Assembly (NCBI GenBank): GCA_024276995.1
Contig: JAJRWB010000014.1
Location: 124,001-188,000, forward strand
Reading direction: 5' to 3'
Origin: Candidatus Eiseniibacteriota bacterium
GTDB taxonomy: Bacteria > Orphanbacterota > Orphanbacteria > Orphanbacterales > Orphanbacteraceae
DNA: 64,000 bases
Positions 8,438-16,719 of the stretch are shown piece after piece (the first letter of the stretch is position 1; each line of letters starts with the position of its first letter). Made by a program: the position numbers and the translations under genes. Below the pieces are notes generated by a model. The model searched no databases. It was not told where the DNA came from and was given only the letters and a program-made list of their open reading frames with translations.

Positions 8438-9190
8438 ATGACTGTCCTGTGCTACCACCAGGTCGACGACAGGATCGACTTCTCGTGGAACCGGGTTTCT
8501 CCCGGCGCCCTTGAAAGACAGATGGAGATTCTCGAGGAACTTCTCCTCGCAGGGGTCCCCTTCTCCGAAGCGGTCGGCGACGGTGACGGCAGAAAGGTGG
8601 GAATCACCTTCGACGATGCTCTCGCGGGAGCCGCCGAGAAGGGACTCGATGTTCTCTCCCGATTCGGTTTCCGGGCGACCCTTTTCGTGCCCACCGGTTG
8701 GGTGGGGGAGATGAACCGGTGGGAGACCGGTCTCGTCGGGCGGCGCGCCCGACACGCATCGTGGGACGCCCTTGGGCGGGCGGCGGCCGCCGGCTGGGAG
8801 ATCGCGTCGCACGGCGTGTTCCACCGCGATCTCACCCGGCTTGAGGACGACGAGTGCCTCCGTGAACTCGAATCGTCCCGAGAGGCGATCGAGAAGACGC
8901 TCGGCGTGGCCGCCCGCTCGGTCGCCTGGCCTTTCGGCAGGGTGAACGATGGTGTCATCGCCGCGGCGCGACGCGCCGGCTTCCGGCGCGGCTGTCTTTC
9001 CTCGGCCGGGAAGGCGGGCGACCCGTTCCGCGTGGGAAGGGTCGGCGTCCGGCGGATCGACACGGCGGCCGACTTTCGGGCGAAGGTCGGCGGAGGGGCG
9101 CTCTACCCGCTTCAACTGTGGAAGGATCGCGCCGCGTCCTTCTGCTCCCGCGGAACGGCACGATTCGGCCCGAAGAAAGGATCGGCATGA
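8438..9190 (+). CDS. Polysaccharide deacetylase (NodB-type, CE4) family protein
   Basis: A 250-residue protein with the NodB fold. Motif 1 is TFDDA (D59 as catalytic base, D60 as metal ligand). Motif 2 is SHGVFH (H125 and H129 as metal ligands). Motif 3 is a WPFGR version of the usual YPYG. The family removes N- or O-acetyl groups from peptidoglycan, chitin-like or other glycans. The start at ATG 8438 follows a GGGGGAG stretch (10-nt spacer); GTG 8435 is equally possible. No clear signal peptide is seen with this start. It overlaps the prenyltransferase as ATGA, so the two are likely coexpressed. The substrate is unknown. Confidence 0.85.
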   Translation: MTVLCYHQVDDRIDFSWNRVSPGALERQMEILEELLLAGVPFSEAVGDGDGRKVGITFDDALAGAAEKGLDVLSRFGFRATLFVPTGWVGEMNRWETGLVGRRARHASWDALGRAAAAGWEIASHGVFHRDLTRLEDDECLRELESSREAIEKTLGVAARSVAWPFGRVNDGVIAAARRAGFRRGCLSSAGKAGDPFRVGRVGVRRIDTAADFRAKVGGGALYPLQLWKDRAASFCSRGTARFGPKKGSA

Positions 9191-10095
9191 TGCGTATCTT
9201 CGACTATTTCTTTCTTACCCGGCCGATCGTGCTGATCCCGTCGTGGGCGTTCCTGATCGTCGGTTACCTGCGGGGCATCGAGAAGACCGGTTCGGGGGGC
9301 GGCGGCCTTTCGATGGCCTGGCTTCTCCTCACGCTCGTCCTGTCGGGCGTATACATTGTGAACCAGATTTTCGATCGGGAGACCGACCGGGAGAACGGGA
9401 AGCTCTATCTTCTCGCCGAGGGCCATGTGACGGTAAGGAGCGCCGCCGTCGAAGCGGCGATCCTTATCGCCGCCGGGCTCGTCATTTCTCTCATCGCCCG
9501 GCGCGATCATTTTCTTTGGCTCGCGGCGAGCGCGATCCTCGGTCTCCTCTACTCCGCCGACCCGGTGCGCCTCAAGGGACGCCCGATTCTCGATCTGGCG
9601 GCGAACGCCGTCGGTTACGGCGCCGTTGCCTTTCTGTACGGCTTTTCCCTTTCCGCCCGGGTCGACGGCGAAGCCCTTCTCATGACCGTGCCGTACATGC
9701 TTCTCGTCGGGGCGATCTTCCTCCACACGGCGGTGGTCGACAGCGAAGGGGATGCCGCCGCCGGGCTGCGCACGAGCGCCACCCTCCTCGGCGCGAAGGG
9801 CGCGTCGATCGTCGCCTGGATCCTTCTGGCCGGGGCGTTCTTCGCCGGACTTCTCCTGCGCGAGCCGTATCCCCCCGTGGCGGCGCTGGGGGGTCTCTTT
9901 TTCTTCAGCTGGGGACTCCTCTCGCCGGGGAAGAAAGGGAGTTCACTGAGCTACCAGTGGGGCAGCCTGATCTTCGTTCTTCTCGTGGTGATCCGCTTTC
10001 CCCGTTTCGGCGCTCTCCTGGTGATCGTCTTCGCCGTCACGAGGCTCTACTACCATTTCCGGTTCGGTAAGGTATACCCGCGGCTCGATTTCTAA
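9187..10095 (+). CDS. UbiA-family membrane prenyltransferase
   Basis: A 302-residue integral membrane protein with about eight or nine hydrophobic segments. The first metal/diphosphate motif is NQIFDRETD (residues 59-67) followed by RENGKLYLL, resembling the NQxxDxxxD..N.K form of homogentisate-type enzymes. The second is DSEGD (185-189). YSADPVRLKGRP lies between them. UbiA enzymes transfer prenyl chains to aromatic or glycerol-phosphate acceptors; the acceptor cannot be told from sequence. The last 153 nt overlap, on the opposite strand, the end of the DUF4388 gene; the hydrophobic C-terminal helix lies in that region and looks genuine. Confidence 0.85.
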   Translation: MMRIFDYFFLTRPIVLIPSWAFLIVGYLRGIEKTGSGGGGLSMAWLLLTLVLSGVYIVNQIFDRETDRENGKLYLLAEGHVTVRSAAVEAAILIAAGLVISLIARRDHFLWLAASAILGLLYSADPVRLKGRPILDLAANAVGYGAVAFLYGFSLSARVDGEALLMTVPYMLLVGAIFLHTAVVDSEGDAAAGLRTSATLLGAKGASIVAWILLAGAFFAGLLLREPYPPVAALGGLFFFSWGLLSPGKKGSSLSYQWGSLIFVLLVVIRFPRFGALLVIVFAVTRLYYHFRFGKVYPRLDF

Positions 10096-11100
10096 GGTCG
10101 GCGAACGATCGGGAACGAGGCGGCGCGCCGCGAAGCGGCCGGGGAGATCCCACTCGAGAGAGGGCGCCGTCTCGGCTCCGGTCATCAGCGACGCCAACGG
10201 CTTGTAACTCTCGGAGAAGAGAATGTATCGTTTCCCGTTTTCGAGAGGCCTGTACCGGATCGCGTGATTGTACAGCTCCGAAAGGCGGTCGAGCGAGAGA
10301 AGCTCCTCGGAGACGAGTTGGTTGAGCGAGGAGGGATAGCGGTCGTTCACCACGCGGTACATCTCGAGAACGATCCTCACGTTCCGGATCTCCCTTTCCG
10401 AGTTATACGTCGCCACGCGATCACCGAGGAGCGGCGAGGCGGTCACCCGTGGACTCGGGGTGAAGAGGAGGGAAAGGAGGAATGCCGCCGCCGGCATGAG
10501 GGCGAGGATGATCAGGTGAAGCGCCACGCTCCGGCCGGAGAAGGAGATCGGCTGGTTCAGCGTGACCTTTCCGAGGTTCGCCGGGATGCCGGGAAAGACC
10601 CGCTTCGGTTCGAGCCGTGCCGACTCATCCATCCTGCGGACCGCCTCGAGAAGAACCGATTCCACCTTCACGCCGCAACCGGGACCGTACGGGATGACCT
10701 CGCTCTCGGGAGCGAAATCGAAGCGACCCTTTCGCCAGGTAAGCAGTTCGCTCACGACTTCGTGGACGAGATCACGCACGAGGCGCGCCGTTTCGACGGG
10801 GGTGATCATCCCCTCGCGCAGGAGAATCTCGACGAACGGATACTCGGCCCGCGCCTCGAGTCGGATCGCTTTATGGGCCATATGTTCAGGAAGGATACGT
10901 CGTTCCATGATGAACGCCTTCAGGGGATCGGCCGACGTGACACCCCTGTCCCAGGTCGAGATGATCACCCCTTTCTCGAAGACGAGGGCGATTCTCTCCT
11001 TTTCGCCGAATAGGCGCAGCACGCCGGTCTTCTCCTGCACGGCGAGAAGCTGGAGCACTTCGGCCACGGGAAAGTCGACGAGATTTCCCCGCAGGCTCAT
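9943..11100 (-). CDS. DUF4388 (PATAN) protein with a membrane segment and pseudopilin-like region
   Basis: A 385-residue protein. The N-terminal PATAN/DUF4388 domain starts MSLRGNLVDFPVAEVLQLL and contains KTGVLRLFGEKER and FEKGVIISTW. A single membrane helix lies near residues 189-212. It is followed by EREIRNVRIVLEMYRVVNDRYP (split here as EREIRNVRIVLEMY and RVVNDRYP), a pattern like the start of the globular part of type II/IV pseudopilins. The final 50 residues are Glu/Asp/His-rich and are encoded antisense to the prenyltransferase gene. The ATG overlaps the stop of the upstream TPR gene (ATGA). DUF4388 domains occur in two-component and gliding-related proteins; the function here is unknown. 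Confidence 0.75.
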   Translation of the reverse strand: MSLRGNLVDFPVAEVLQLLAVQEKTGVLRLFGEKERIALVFEKGVIISTWDRGVTSADPLKAFIMERRILPEHMAHKAIRLEARAEYPFVEILLREGMITPVETARLVRDLVHEVVSELLTWRKGRFDFAPESEVIPYGPGCGVKVESVLLEAVRRMDESARLEPKRVFPGIPANLGKVTLNQPISFSGRSVALHLIILALMPAAAFLLSLLFTPSPRVTASPLLGDRVATYNSEREIRNVRIVLEMYRVVNDRYPSSLNQLVSEELLSLDRLSELYNHAIRYRPLENGKRYILFSESYKPLASLMTGAETAPSLEWDLPGRFAARRLVPDRSPTLEIEPRVYLTEPEMVVEPRDGEDDHQESAETGKADHHEKNEDQAAPLVAQ

Positions 11101-13013
11101 CGGTTCCTCCCTTCGCGCCGCGCACCGAAATGGCGGCGGATGAGGAGGACCGCGTCGAAGAGAACCGATCCGTAGAGAGGAACGAACACCACCGCGAAGA
11201 GGAGGTTCTCGAGCGGCTCGAGGGCCGGGGCGGAGAGAATGGGGAACGGTTTCACCACCGGTCCGCGGCACGCCCAACCGAGGAGGAAAGCGAGGGCCGG
11301 CGCCGCGAAGAGGACGCCCTTCACATAACGGCCGAGGTAAAGGTGGGCGCCGCCGGGGAAGAGGATTCCAAGACTGAGCGCCACGGGGCGGTGGTACTGC
11401 ACCGTGCCCGGGGCCCAACGGAAGGAGTGACTCCCCTCGGCGCACGAGGGACAAACATCGGTCCTGTCCCGGCGGCGGCGGCACTCCCTGCAGATCACGG
11501 CGCCGCAGCGAACGCATTTCATCGTCCGGGGACGCGTCGCGCCGAAGCGCCACGACACGAACAGGAGGGCGGCTATCGGGATCGCCGCCCATGCCGGCAG
11601 GGGAAAGAGGAGCCGCCGCGTGCTGGAGAGCGACTCGCCCCACGTCAGGCCGTCGCGGCGAGTGCCTCCGGTGAGAAAGCGGTTCCACAGTCGTGACACC
11701 GGCAGCGCCTCGTCGACGAGGGTGGTCGTCTCCACGCGCGGCGTCACCCTGGAGAGGGTGCGGATCATCGGAAAGTCGAGTGTCGCCGCAGTGGTGAACT
11801 CCTCACGGGCGCGCTCGAAATCGAAGCGATCGAGGTAGAGCTGGCCCAGATTGTAGTGGGACGACGCCGATCGGCCGTCGAGTTCCACCGCTCTCTTGTA
11901 GGAGCGCGCCGCCCGGTCGGGCCGGCCAAGAAGAAACTCGAGATTCCCCATGTTGTTCCACACCGCCGCCGACTCTCCTCCCCCCTGGACGATTTCGCCG
12001 TAGAGGCGGAGCGCCTCCTCCTCGTGGCCCCTTTCCCGTTGGAGAAGGGCGAGGCTGAAGAGGAGATCGCCGTCGCCCGGGGAGGCGGCGAGGAACGCTT
12101 CCGGTCCGGTTCGACCGGAGGGCGCCAACGGAGATGCGGTGATGGCGAAGAGCGACGACCCCGGCATGGCGGGGAGTGACGCGCCGACGGCGAGCTTGAG
12201 AAGAAGGGGGACGATGGCGATGGAGACGAGAAACGCCGTCGCAATGCCTCGTTCTCCCGGGGTGAAAGTGCGCCACGTCGCGAGAACGCTGCAGACAAGG
12301 ATCCAGACGATTCCCCCGGGCCAGACCCAAGGGTGGAATGCGAGGAAGAGGGATGTCACGAGGATTGGCGGATACGCTTCGCGGACCCATCCTCGCAGGT
12401 TGGCGGGGAGCGCCTCGATGACGAAGTGACGGAACGCGGGGAGTGAACGGAGGAGCATCAATCCGGTGAAGCCGAACAAGGCGAGCAGGACGAAGAGAAG
12501 AAGATAGATCACCCCGTTGGCGAAGAAGAGACTCTGGCTCGTGAAATTCCGGTTGAACACCCGCAATGCCTCGAGAAGCGCGCCGATCCAGCGGGGGTCG
12601 ACCTCCCTCAGGTAGACGAGGGAAAGGAGGAGGTGCGCGCGCACGATCGACGGATCTCCCTCGAGGGCGTACTCGAGATCGTTCTTCGCCGCTTCGTGAT
12701 CGCCGGAGGCGAGCTTTCGCAAGGCGTGGTAGTACGCCACCCGCGAGAGGATCGGCGAGTCGAGGAGCGGTCCCCCCGGAACGAGGGTAACGATCCTCCT
12801 GCGCCGTCCGGAGGCGCCCCCTTCTCCACCCGCCGGACGGCTACCGGCGATTTCCGCCGGCGCCCCGGTCGCGAGGATCGGACGGGTCGCCTCATCGTCG
12901 CGCTTCGGCTCGACGACGACGGAGGCGGCCGGCGGCGCGGCCGTGCCGCCGGCCGGGCAGGCGAAAAGAACCGCCCCGAGGACGGCGAATACGATGGCCT
13001 TTCGAGCGGGCAG
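11097..13013 (-). CDS. Large TPR lipoprotein with membrane helices and a zinc-finger cluster
   Basis: The frame is open to a stop near 13065 and contains no ATG, GTG or TTG until GTG at 12738-12740. That GTG would cut into clearly coding sequence. A CTG at 13011-13013, with GGAGGAG upstream, gives PARKAIVFAVLGAVLFAC: basic n-region, hydrophobic core and lipobox LFAC with Cys at position 19. From this start the protein has 638 residues. Domains in order: TPR repeats (about 92-150), three membrane helices (about 168-280), more TPRs (about 310-430), another helix, a CxxC-x4-CxxC-x9-CxxC cluster (about 497-530) and C-terminal helices. It is probably an envelope scaffold; the role is unknown. It is coupled to the DUF4388 gene. 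Confidence 0.75.
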   Translation of the reverse strand: MPARKAIVFAVLGAVLFACPAGGTAAPPAASVVVEPKRDDEATRPILATGAPAEIAGSRPAGGEGGASGRRRRIVTLVPGGPLLDSPILSRVAYYHALRKLASGDHEAAKNDLEYALEGDPSIVRAHLLLSLVYLREVDPRWIGALLEALRVFNRNFTSQSLFFANGVIYLLLFVLLALFGFTGLMLLRSLPAFRHFVIEALPANLRGWVREAYPPILVTSLFLAFHPWVWPGGIVWILVCSVLATWRTFTPGERGIATAFLVSIAIVPLLLKLAVGASLPAMPGSSLFAITASPLAPSGRTGPEAFLAASPGDGDLLFSLALLQRERGHEEEALRLYGEIVQGGGESAAVWNNMGNLEFLLGRPDRAARSYKRAVELDGRSASSHYNLGQLYLDRFDFERAREEFTTAATLDFPMIRTLSRVTPRVETTTLVDEALPVSRLWNRFLTGGTRRDGLTWGESLSSTRRLLFPLPAWAAIPIAALLFVSWRFGATRPRTMKCVRCGAVICRECRRRRDRTDVCPSCAEGSHSFRWAPGTVQYHRPVALSLGILFPGGAHLYLGRYVKGVLFAAPALAFLLGWACRGPVVKPFPILSAPALEPLENLLFAVVFVPLYGSVLFDAVLLIRRHFGARREGRNR

Positions 13014-13120
13014 TTTTCTTCTCTCCTCCGGGCGCGGCGAAGTGTTCCCTGCGGCCGATTCCGATCACTCCTGACGCCCTTAGGATCGGCCCGGAGCGTC
13101 CTTTCCTTGATCGATCGCCG

Positions 13121-13149
13121 TTGACACGATGAGCGGTCGAACCTACTAT
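13121..13149 (+). promoter_or_regulatory. Sigma-70-type promoter of asnS
   Basis: TTGACA at 13121-13126 and TACTAT at 13144-13149 are separated by 17 nt, a near-consensus promoter. The predicted transcript begins near 13156, about 24 nt before the asnS ATG. The region back to 13014 also has to hold the promoter of the divergent TPR operon, which I could not identify. Confidence 0.8.
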
Positions 13150-13179
13150 GATTCCCTATTTTCCAACGGGGAGTAAGCG

Positions 13180-14514
13180 ATGTTGCACCGGAAGGATTCG
13201 GATCTTGGAGGAGCGGGGGAACCGCCGGTCGTCACGGTGGGGAGCCTCGATCGGTACGACGGGAAGGTGGTCCGCCTCCGCGGATGGCTCTACCAGGGAA
13301 GATCGAGCGGAAAAATAGCGTTTCTCATGCTCCGTGACGGCACCGGTATCGTGCAGTGTGTTGCCGGGCGCGCCGACGTGGGCGACGAGATGTTCGACAC
13401 GGCCCGTCACGCGACGCGGGAGTCGGCCATCGAGGTAACCGGAGCGGTGAAAAAGGATGACCGCGCGCCGGGCGGCTTCGAACTTCTTCTGTCCGCGTTC
13501 GACGTGGTGAGCGCCGCCGCGGAGTTTCCGATCGGAAAGAAGAGCCACGGCACGTCCTTCCTCATGGATCACCGCCACCTTTGGCTCCGTTCGAAGCGGC
13601 CCCACGCGATCCTGAGGATACGATCCACGGTTTCTCTCGCGATCCGGAGCTTCTTCGACAGGGAGGGTTTCACGCTGCTCGATGCGCCGATCTTCACCCC
13701 CGCCGCGTGCGAGGGAACGTCGACCCTTTTCGAAACCGATTATTTCGACACGAAGGCGTACCTCACGCAGAGCGGCCAGCTCTACATGGAAGCGGGCGCC
13801 ATGGCGTTCCGGAAGGTGTACTGCTTCGGACCGACGTTCCGCGCGGAGAAGTCGAAGACGCGGCGCCACCTGACCGAGTTCTGGATGCTCGAACCGGAGA
13901 TGGCGTATGCGGATCTCGACGATGCCGTCGAGCTGGCCGAGCACATGGTGACCGACGTGACGCGCGTCGTGCTCGATCGGAACGCCGCCGATCTCGAGCT
14001 GCTCGAAAGGGATCGATCGAAGCTCGAGGCGATCGCGCCTCCCTTCCCGAGGATCACTTACGACGAGGCGCTCGCGATTCTGGCGGAAAAGGGGATGGCC
14101 GTGAAGTGGGGCGACGATTTCGGCGGCGACGACGAGACGGTGCTCGCCGAGTCGTTCGACAAACCGGTGTTCGTATGGAAATGGCCGAAGGAGGCGAAGG
14201 CGTTCTACATGAAGTCCGATCCGGATGACGACCGCTACGTTCTCGGTGTCGACCTACTGGCGCCCGAGGGATACGGCGAGATCATCGGCGGCGGCGAGAG
14301 GACGGACGATCTCGCCTACCTGGAGAAGCAGATCGACGCGCACGGCCTTGAGCCGGAAAGTTTCGCGTGGTACACCGATCTGAGGCGATATGGCTCGGTT
14401 CCCCACTCCGGTTTCGGCATGGGTCTCGAGCGGTTCGTCGGGTGGCTCTGCGGGACGCATCACGTTCGCGAGACGATCCCCTTCCCGCGAACGATCAACC
14501 GGCTCTACCCGTAG
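13180..14514 (+). CDS. asnS: Asparaginyl-tRNA synthetase
   Basis: A 444-residue class IIb synthetase that charges tRNA-Asn. An OB-fold anticodon domain ([18 protein letters not shown]) comes first. The catalytic domain has CEGTSTLF, the motif 2 region [16 protein letters not shown] followed by [11 protein letters not shown], and motif 3 [13 protein letters not shown]. The ending [12 protein letters not shown] fits AsnRS rather than AspRS. The ATG has GGGGAG 6 nt upstream. Because AsnRS is present, the GatCAB complex encoded at the other end of the window is more likely needed for Gln-tRNA-Gln than for asparagine. Confidence 0.95.
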   Translation: MLHRKDSDLGGAGEPPVVTVGSLDRYDGKVVRLRGWLYQGRSSGKIAFLMLRDGTGIVQCVAGRADVGDEMFDTARHATRESAIEVTGAVKKDDRAPGGFELLLSAFDVVSAAAEFPIGKKSHGTSFLMDHRHLWLRSKRPHAILRIRSTVSLAIRSFFDREGFTLLDAPIFTPAACEGTSTLFETDYFDTKAYLTQSGQLYMEAGAMAFRKVYCFGPTFRAEKSKTRRHLTEFWMLEPEMAYADLDDAVELAEHMVTDVTRVVLDRNAADLELLERDRSKLEAIAPPFPRITYDEALAILAEKGMAVKWGDDFGGDDETVLAESFDKPVFVWKWPKEAKAFYMKSDPDDDRYVLGVDLLAPEGYGEIIGGGERTDDLAYLEKQIDAHGLEPESFAWYTDLRRYGSVPHSGFGMGLERFVGWLCGTHHVRETIPFPRTINRLYP

Positions 14515-14524
14515 GCGCGACGCG

Positions 14525-14704
14525 GTGACTCTCTTCTACTACGCCATCATGATTTCAGGCGCGCTGGCACTGTCGTTCGGTTTCTACGCGCTGGGCGAGC
14601 GGAAACTGTGGGACGGGTGGGGGGGTGTGATCTTGATGTTCGCCGGGTTGATCACGACGTTCCTCGGCGTGCTGCTCGCATTCGCGCCGCGCTTCTTTTC
14701 CTGA
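14525..14704 (+). CDS. Small two-helix membrane protein, unknown function
   Basis: A 59-residue hydrophobic protein starting at GTG 14525 (ATG 14549 is an alternative). It contains two predicted membrane helices separated by LGERKLWDGWGG. It lies 10 nt after asnS in the same direction and ends 4 nt before the stop of a convergent gene. I do not recognise a family. Composition and uninterrupted hydrophobic segments support it as real, but short length keeps this uncertain. Confidence 0.5.
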   Translation: MTLFYYAIMISGALALSFGFYALGERKLWDGWGGVILMFAGLITTFLGVLLAFAPRFFS

Positions 14705-14708
14705 TTTC

Positions 14709-14930
14709 CTACTGTCCCGGAATATTGAGAGGCTGGATCTTCTCGAGTTCGTCGTGGCGGAAAACGAAGCTGATCTTCTCGCGGAAATAGTACCATGTTT
14801 CGAGATAGCCGAGGGCGAGAGTGTCATCGGGGCGGCCGTAGATGCGGGCGACTTTCGAACGGATATCGGCCTGGCCGAACTTGGAGATCACCGCGTTGGA
14901 GAATTCACGATTTCTACCGGTGGGTACCAT
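14709..14930 (-). CDS. Small conserved-looking protein with a BamE-like motif pattern
   Basis: A 73-residue soluble protein starting MVPTGRNREFSNAVISKFG. The ATG at 14930 has a strong GGAGGAG just upstream. A near-consensus promoter lies further upstream on the same strand. The stretch ARIYGRPDD followed by WYYFREKISFVF and HDELEKIQ resembles the G-x-P...WYY...F pattern of SmpA/BamE-type folds, but there is no signal peptide, so the resemblance may be superficial. Family not recognised. Dedicated promoter and ribosome-binding site argue that it is expressed. Confidence 0.7.
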   Translation of the reverse strand: MVPTGRNREFSNAVISKFGQADIRSKVARIYGRPDDTLALGYLETWYYFREKISFVFRHDELEKIQPLNIPGQ

Positions 14931-14985
14931 AGGACTCCTCCCGGGTGAAAGCAAAGATGTGAAATCCTTCTGGCTACCGGGATTA

Positions 14986-15014
14986 ATGTTAACACAGTCG
15001 CGCCGACGAGTCAA
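14986..15014 (-). promoter_or_regulatory. Promoter of the 73-residue protein gene
   Basis: Read on the minus strand, TTGACT (15014-15009) and TAACAT (14991-14986) are 17 nt apart. It is back-to-back with the plus-strand promoter of tRNA-Phe, whose -35 starts 35 nt away. Confidence 0.7.
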
Positions 15015-15048
15015 GCGCGTCGAACCGCCGTCACGGCGACGTTCGCCC

Positions 15049-15077
15049 TTGACACGAGACGGAGCGGTTGCTAATCT
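15049..15077 (+). promoter_or_regulatory. Promoter of the tRNA-Phe / tRNA-Thr / glmM transcript
   Basis: TTGACA at 15049-15054 and TAATCT at 15072-15077 are separated by 17 nt. The expected start near 15084 is 15 nt before the tRNA-Phe gene. Confidence 0.8.
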
Positions 15078-15098
15078 CGCAGCCGCCTTAAGCGTGCT

Positions 15099-15171
<73 letters not shown>

Positions 15172-15240
15172 CTCTTATCGTTTTGCGGAATACCCCGGTT
15201 CGGCGCTGTTCGATCCGGTTCGAATGGCTCCCGGGAGCAC

Positions 15241-15313
<73 letters not shown>

Positions 15314-15339
15314 CCCTCACCCCTCCCGCGAGGCCGACC

Positions 15340-16689
15340 ATGGCGGAACTGAAGCTCACGATTTCCGGCGCCCGGGGCATTGTGGGCGAGAGCCTGACCG
15401 CCGGTGTTGTGGTTCGCCTCGGCGGAGCCTTCGCCGGGCTTGTCGGCGGCGGGACGGTTCTCATCGGGAGGGACACCCGCCGAACCGGTCCGATGGTGCG
15501 CGACGCCCTTCGCGCCGGTCTCACCGCCGCCGGTTCACCGGTGCGCGACTGCGGCATCTGTTCAACCCCCGGACTTCTCCTCGGTGTCCGTCGGCGGGAC
15601 GACATCGCCGGCGGGGTGATCGTGACGGCGAGCCACAACCCGATCGAGTGGAACGCCTTGAAATTCGTCGGCCCGGATGGTGCGTTTCTTTCGCCCGAGG
15701 CGGGGGACGAAGTGAAGCGTCTTTTCGGCGCGCCGGAGGATCCGGGCGTTTCGTGGAACCTCGTCGGCACTGTGACGGCGGGTCCGCCGGTGGAAGAGGA
15801 ACATGTCGAAGCGGTCCTTCGCTGCGAACTGATCGATGTCGAGGCGATCCGCGCCCGCCGCTTCCCCGTGGTGCTCGACGGAACAGGAGGCGCCGGCGCG
15901 AAGGGGGCACTGGCGCTCCTCGACGCCCTCGACTGCGACGTGACGGCGATACACTGCGATGCGGACGGAACGTTCCCGCGTCCGCCGGAACCTAAACCGG
16001 AGAATCTGGGTGACCTTTGCGAAGCGGTTTCCCGGTCGGGGGCGGCGGTCGGCTTCGCCCTAGATCCCGACGGCGACCGGCTCAGCCTCGTTTCCGGAGG
16101 GGGGCACCCCCTGGTGGAGGAGGCGACGGTCGCTCTTGCGGTGCGGTATGTTCTCTCCAAAAGGAAAGGTCCTGTCGTGGTCAATCTCTCGACGTCGCGC
16201 GCCTCGGAAGACCTGGCGGCAATAAGCGGCGTGCCTTTCTATCGGACGCCGGTGGGGGAGGCGCACGTCGCCGCGAAGATGGTCGAAACCGGCGCGGTGA
16301 TCGGCGGAGAGGGGAACGGGGGGGTCATGCTTCCGGCGGTGCATCCGGCGAGGGACGCCCTCGTGGGGATCGCCTTGACGCTGCAATCGATGGCGGACGG
16401 CGGCGGCTCGATCGGCGAACAGGCCGAGGCGCTCCCATCGTATGAAATACGGAAAACGGTGCTGTCGGCCGATCCTTTCGACAGGGACGCCCTGGAAAAG
16501 CGTCTCGCCGACGCCTTGGGTGAGTGCTCCATCGATCGGCGGGACGGCATCCGGTTCGACTGGAAGGATCGCTGGCTCCACGTGCGCGCCTCGAACACCG
16601 AACCGGTGGTTCGGATCATTGCGGAAGCACCTGACGGGGAAGGGGCGAAGCGGCTCCTCGTCGCGGCGGCCGAAGCGCTTGGCGGTTGA
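15340..16689 (+). CDS. glmM: Phosphoglucosamine mutase / phosphohexomutase family
   Basis: A 449-residue alpha-D-phosphohexomutase. The phosphoserine loop is TASHNP (S98), the metal loop DPDGDR, the sugar loop GEGNGG and the phosphate-binding loop RASNTEP. GlmM converts glucosamine-6-phosphate to glucosamine-1-phosphate for UDP-GlcNAc. The GEGNGG loop resembles archaeal-type members more than E. coli GlmM, so phosphomannomutase or phosphoglucomutase activity cannot be excluded. The adjacent glmS supports the glucosamine role. It starts 27 nt after tRNA-Thr. Confidence 0.88.
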   Translation: MAELKLTISGARGIVGESLTAGVVVRLGGAFAGLVGGGTVLIGRDTRRTGPMVRDALRAGLTAAGSPVRDCGICSTPGLLLGVRRRDDIAGGVIVTASHNPIEWNALKFVGPDGAFLSPEAGDEVKRLFGAPEDPGVSWNLVGTVTAGPPVEEEHVEAVLRCELIDVEAIRARRFPVVLDGTGGAGAKGALALLDALDCDVTAIHCDADGTFPRPPEPKPENLGDLCEAVSRSGAAVGFALDPDGDRLSLVSGGGHPLVEEATVALAVRYVLSKRKGPVVVNLSTSRASEDLAAISGVPFYRTPVGEAHVAAKMVETGAVIGGEGNGGVMLPAVHPARDALVGIALTLQSMADGGGSIGEQAEALPSYEIRKTVLSADPFDRDALEKRLADALGECSIDRRDGIRFDWKDRWLHVRASNTEPVVRIIAEAPDGEGAKRLLVAAAEALGG

Positions 16690-16719
16690 ACGCCTGCTGC
16701 TTCGGAATCGGAGAATGCG

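Noticed and set aside
6869-9115. Long minus-strand frame opposite pnp and the deacetylase
   Set aside because: It spans two real genes and the intergenic terminator/promoter region, with no recognisable domain and antisense-type composition.
16690-16719. A glmS ribozyme upstream of glmS
   Set aside because: Only 30 nt separate glmM and glmS, far too short for the ribozyme.
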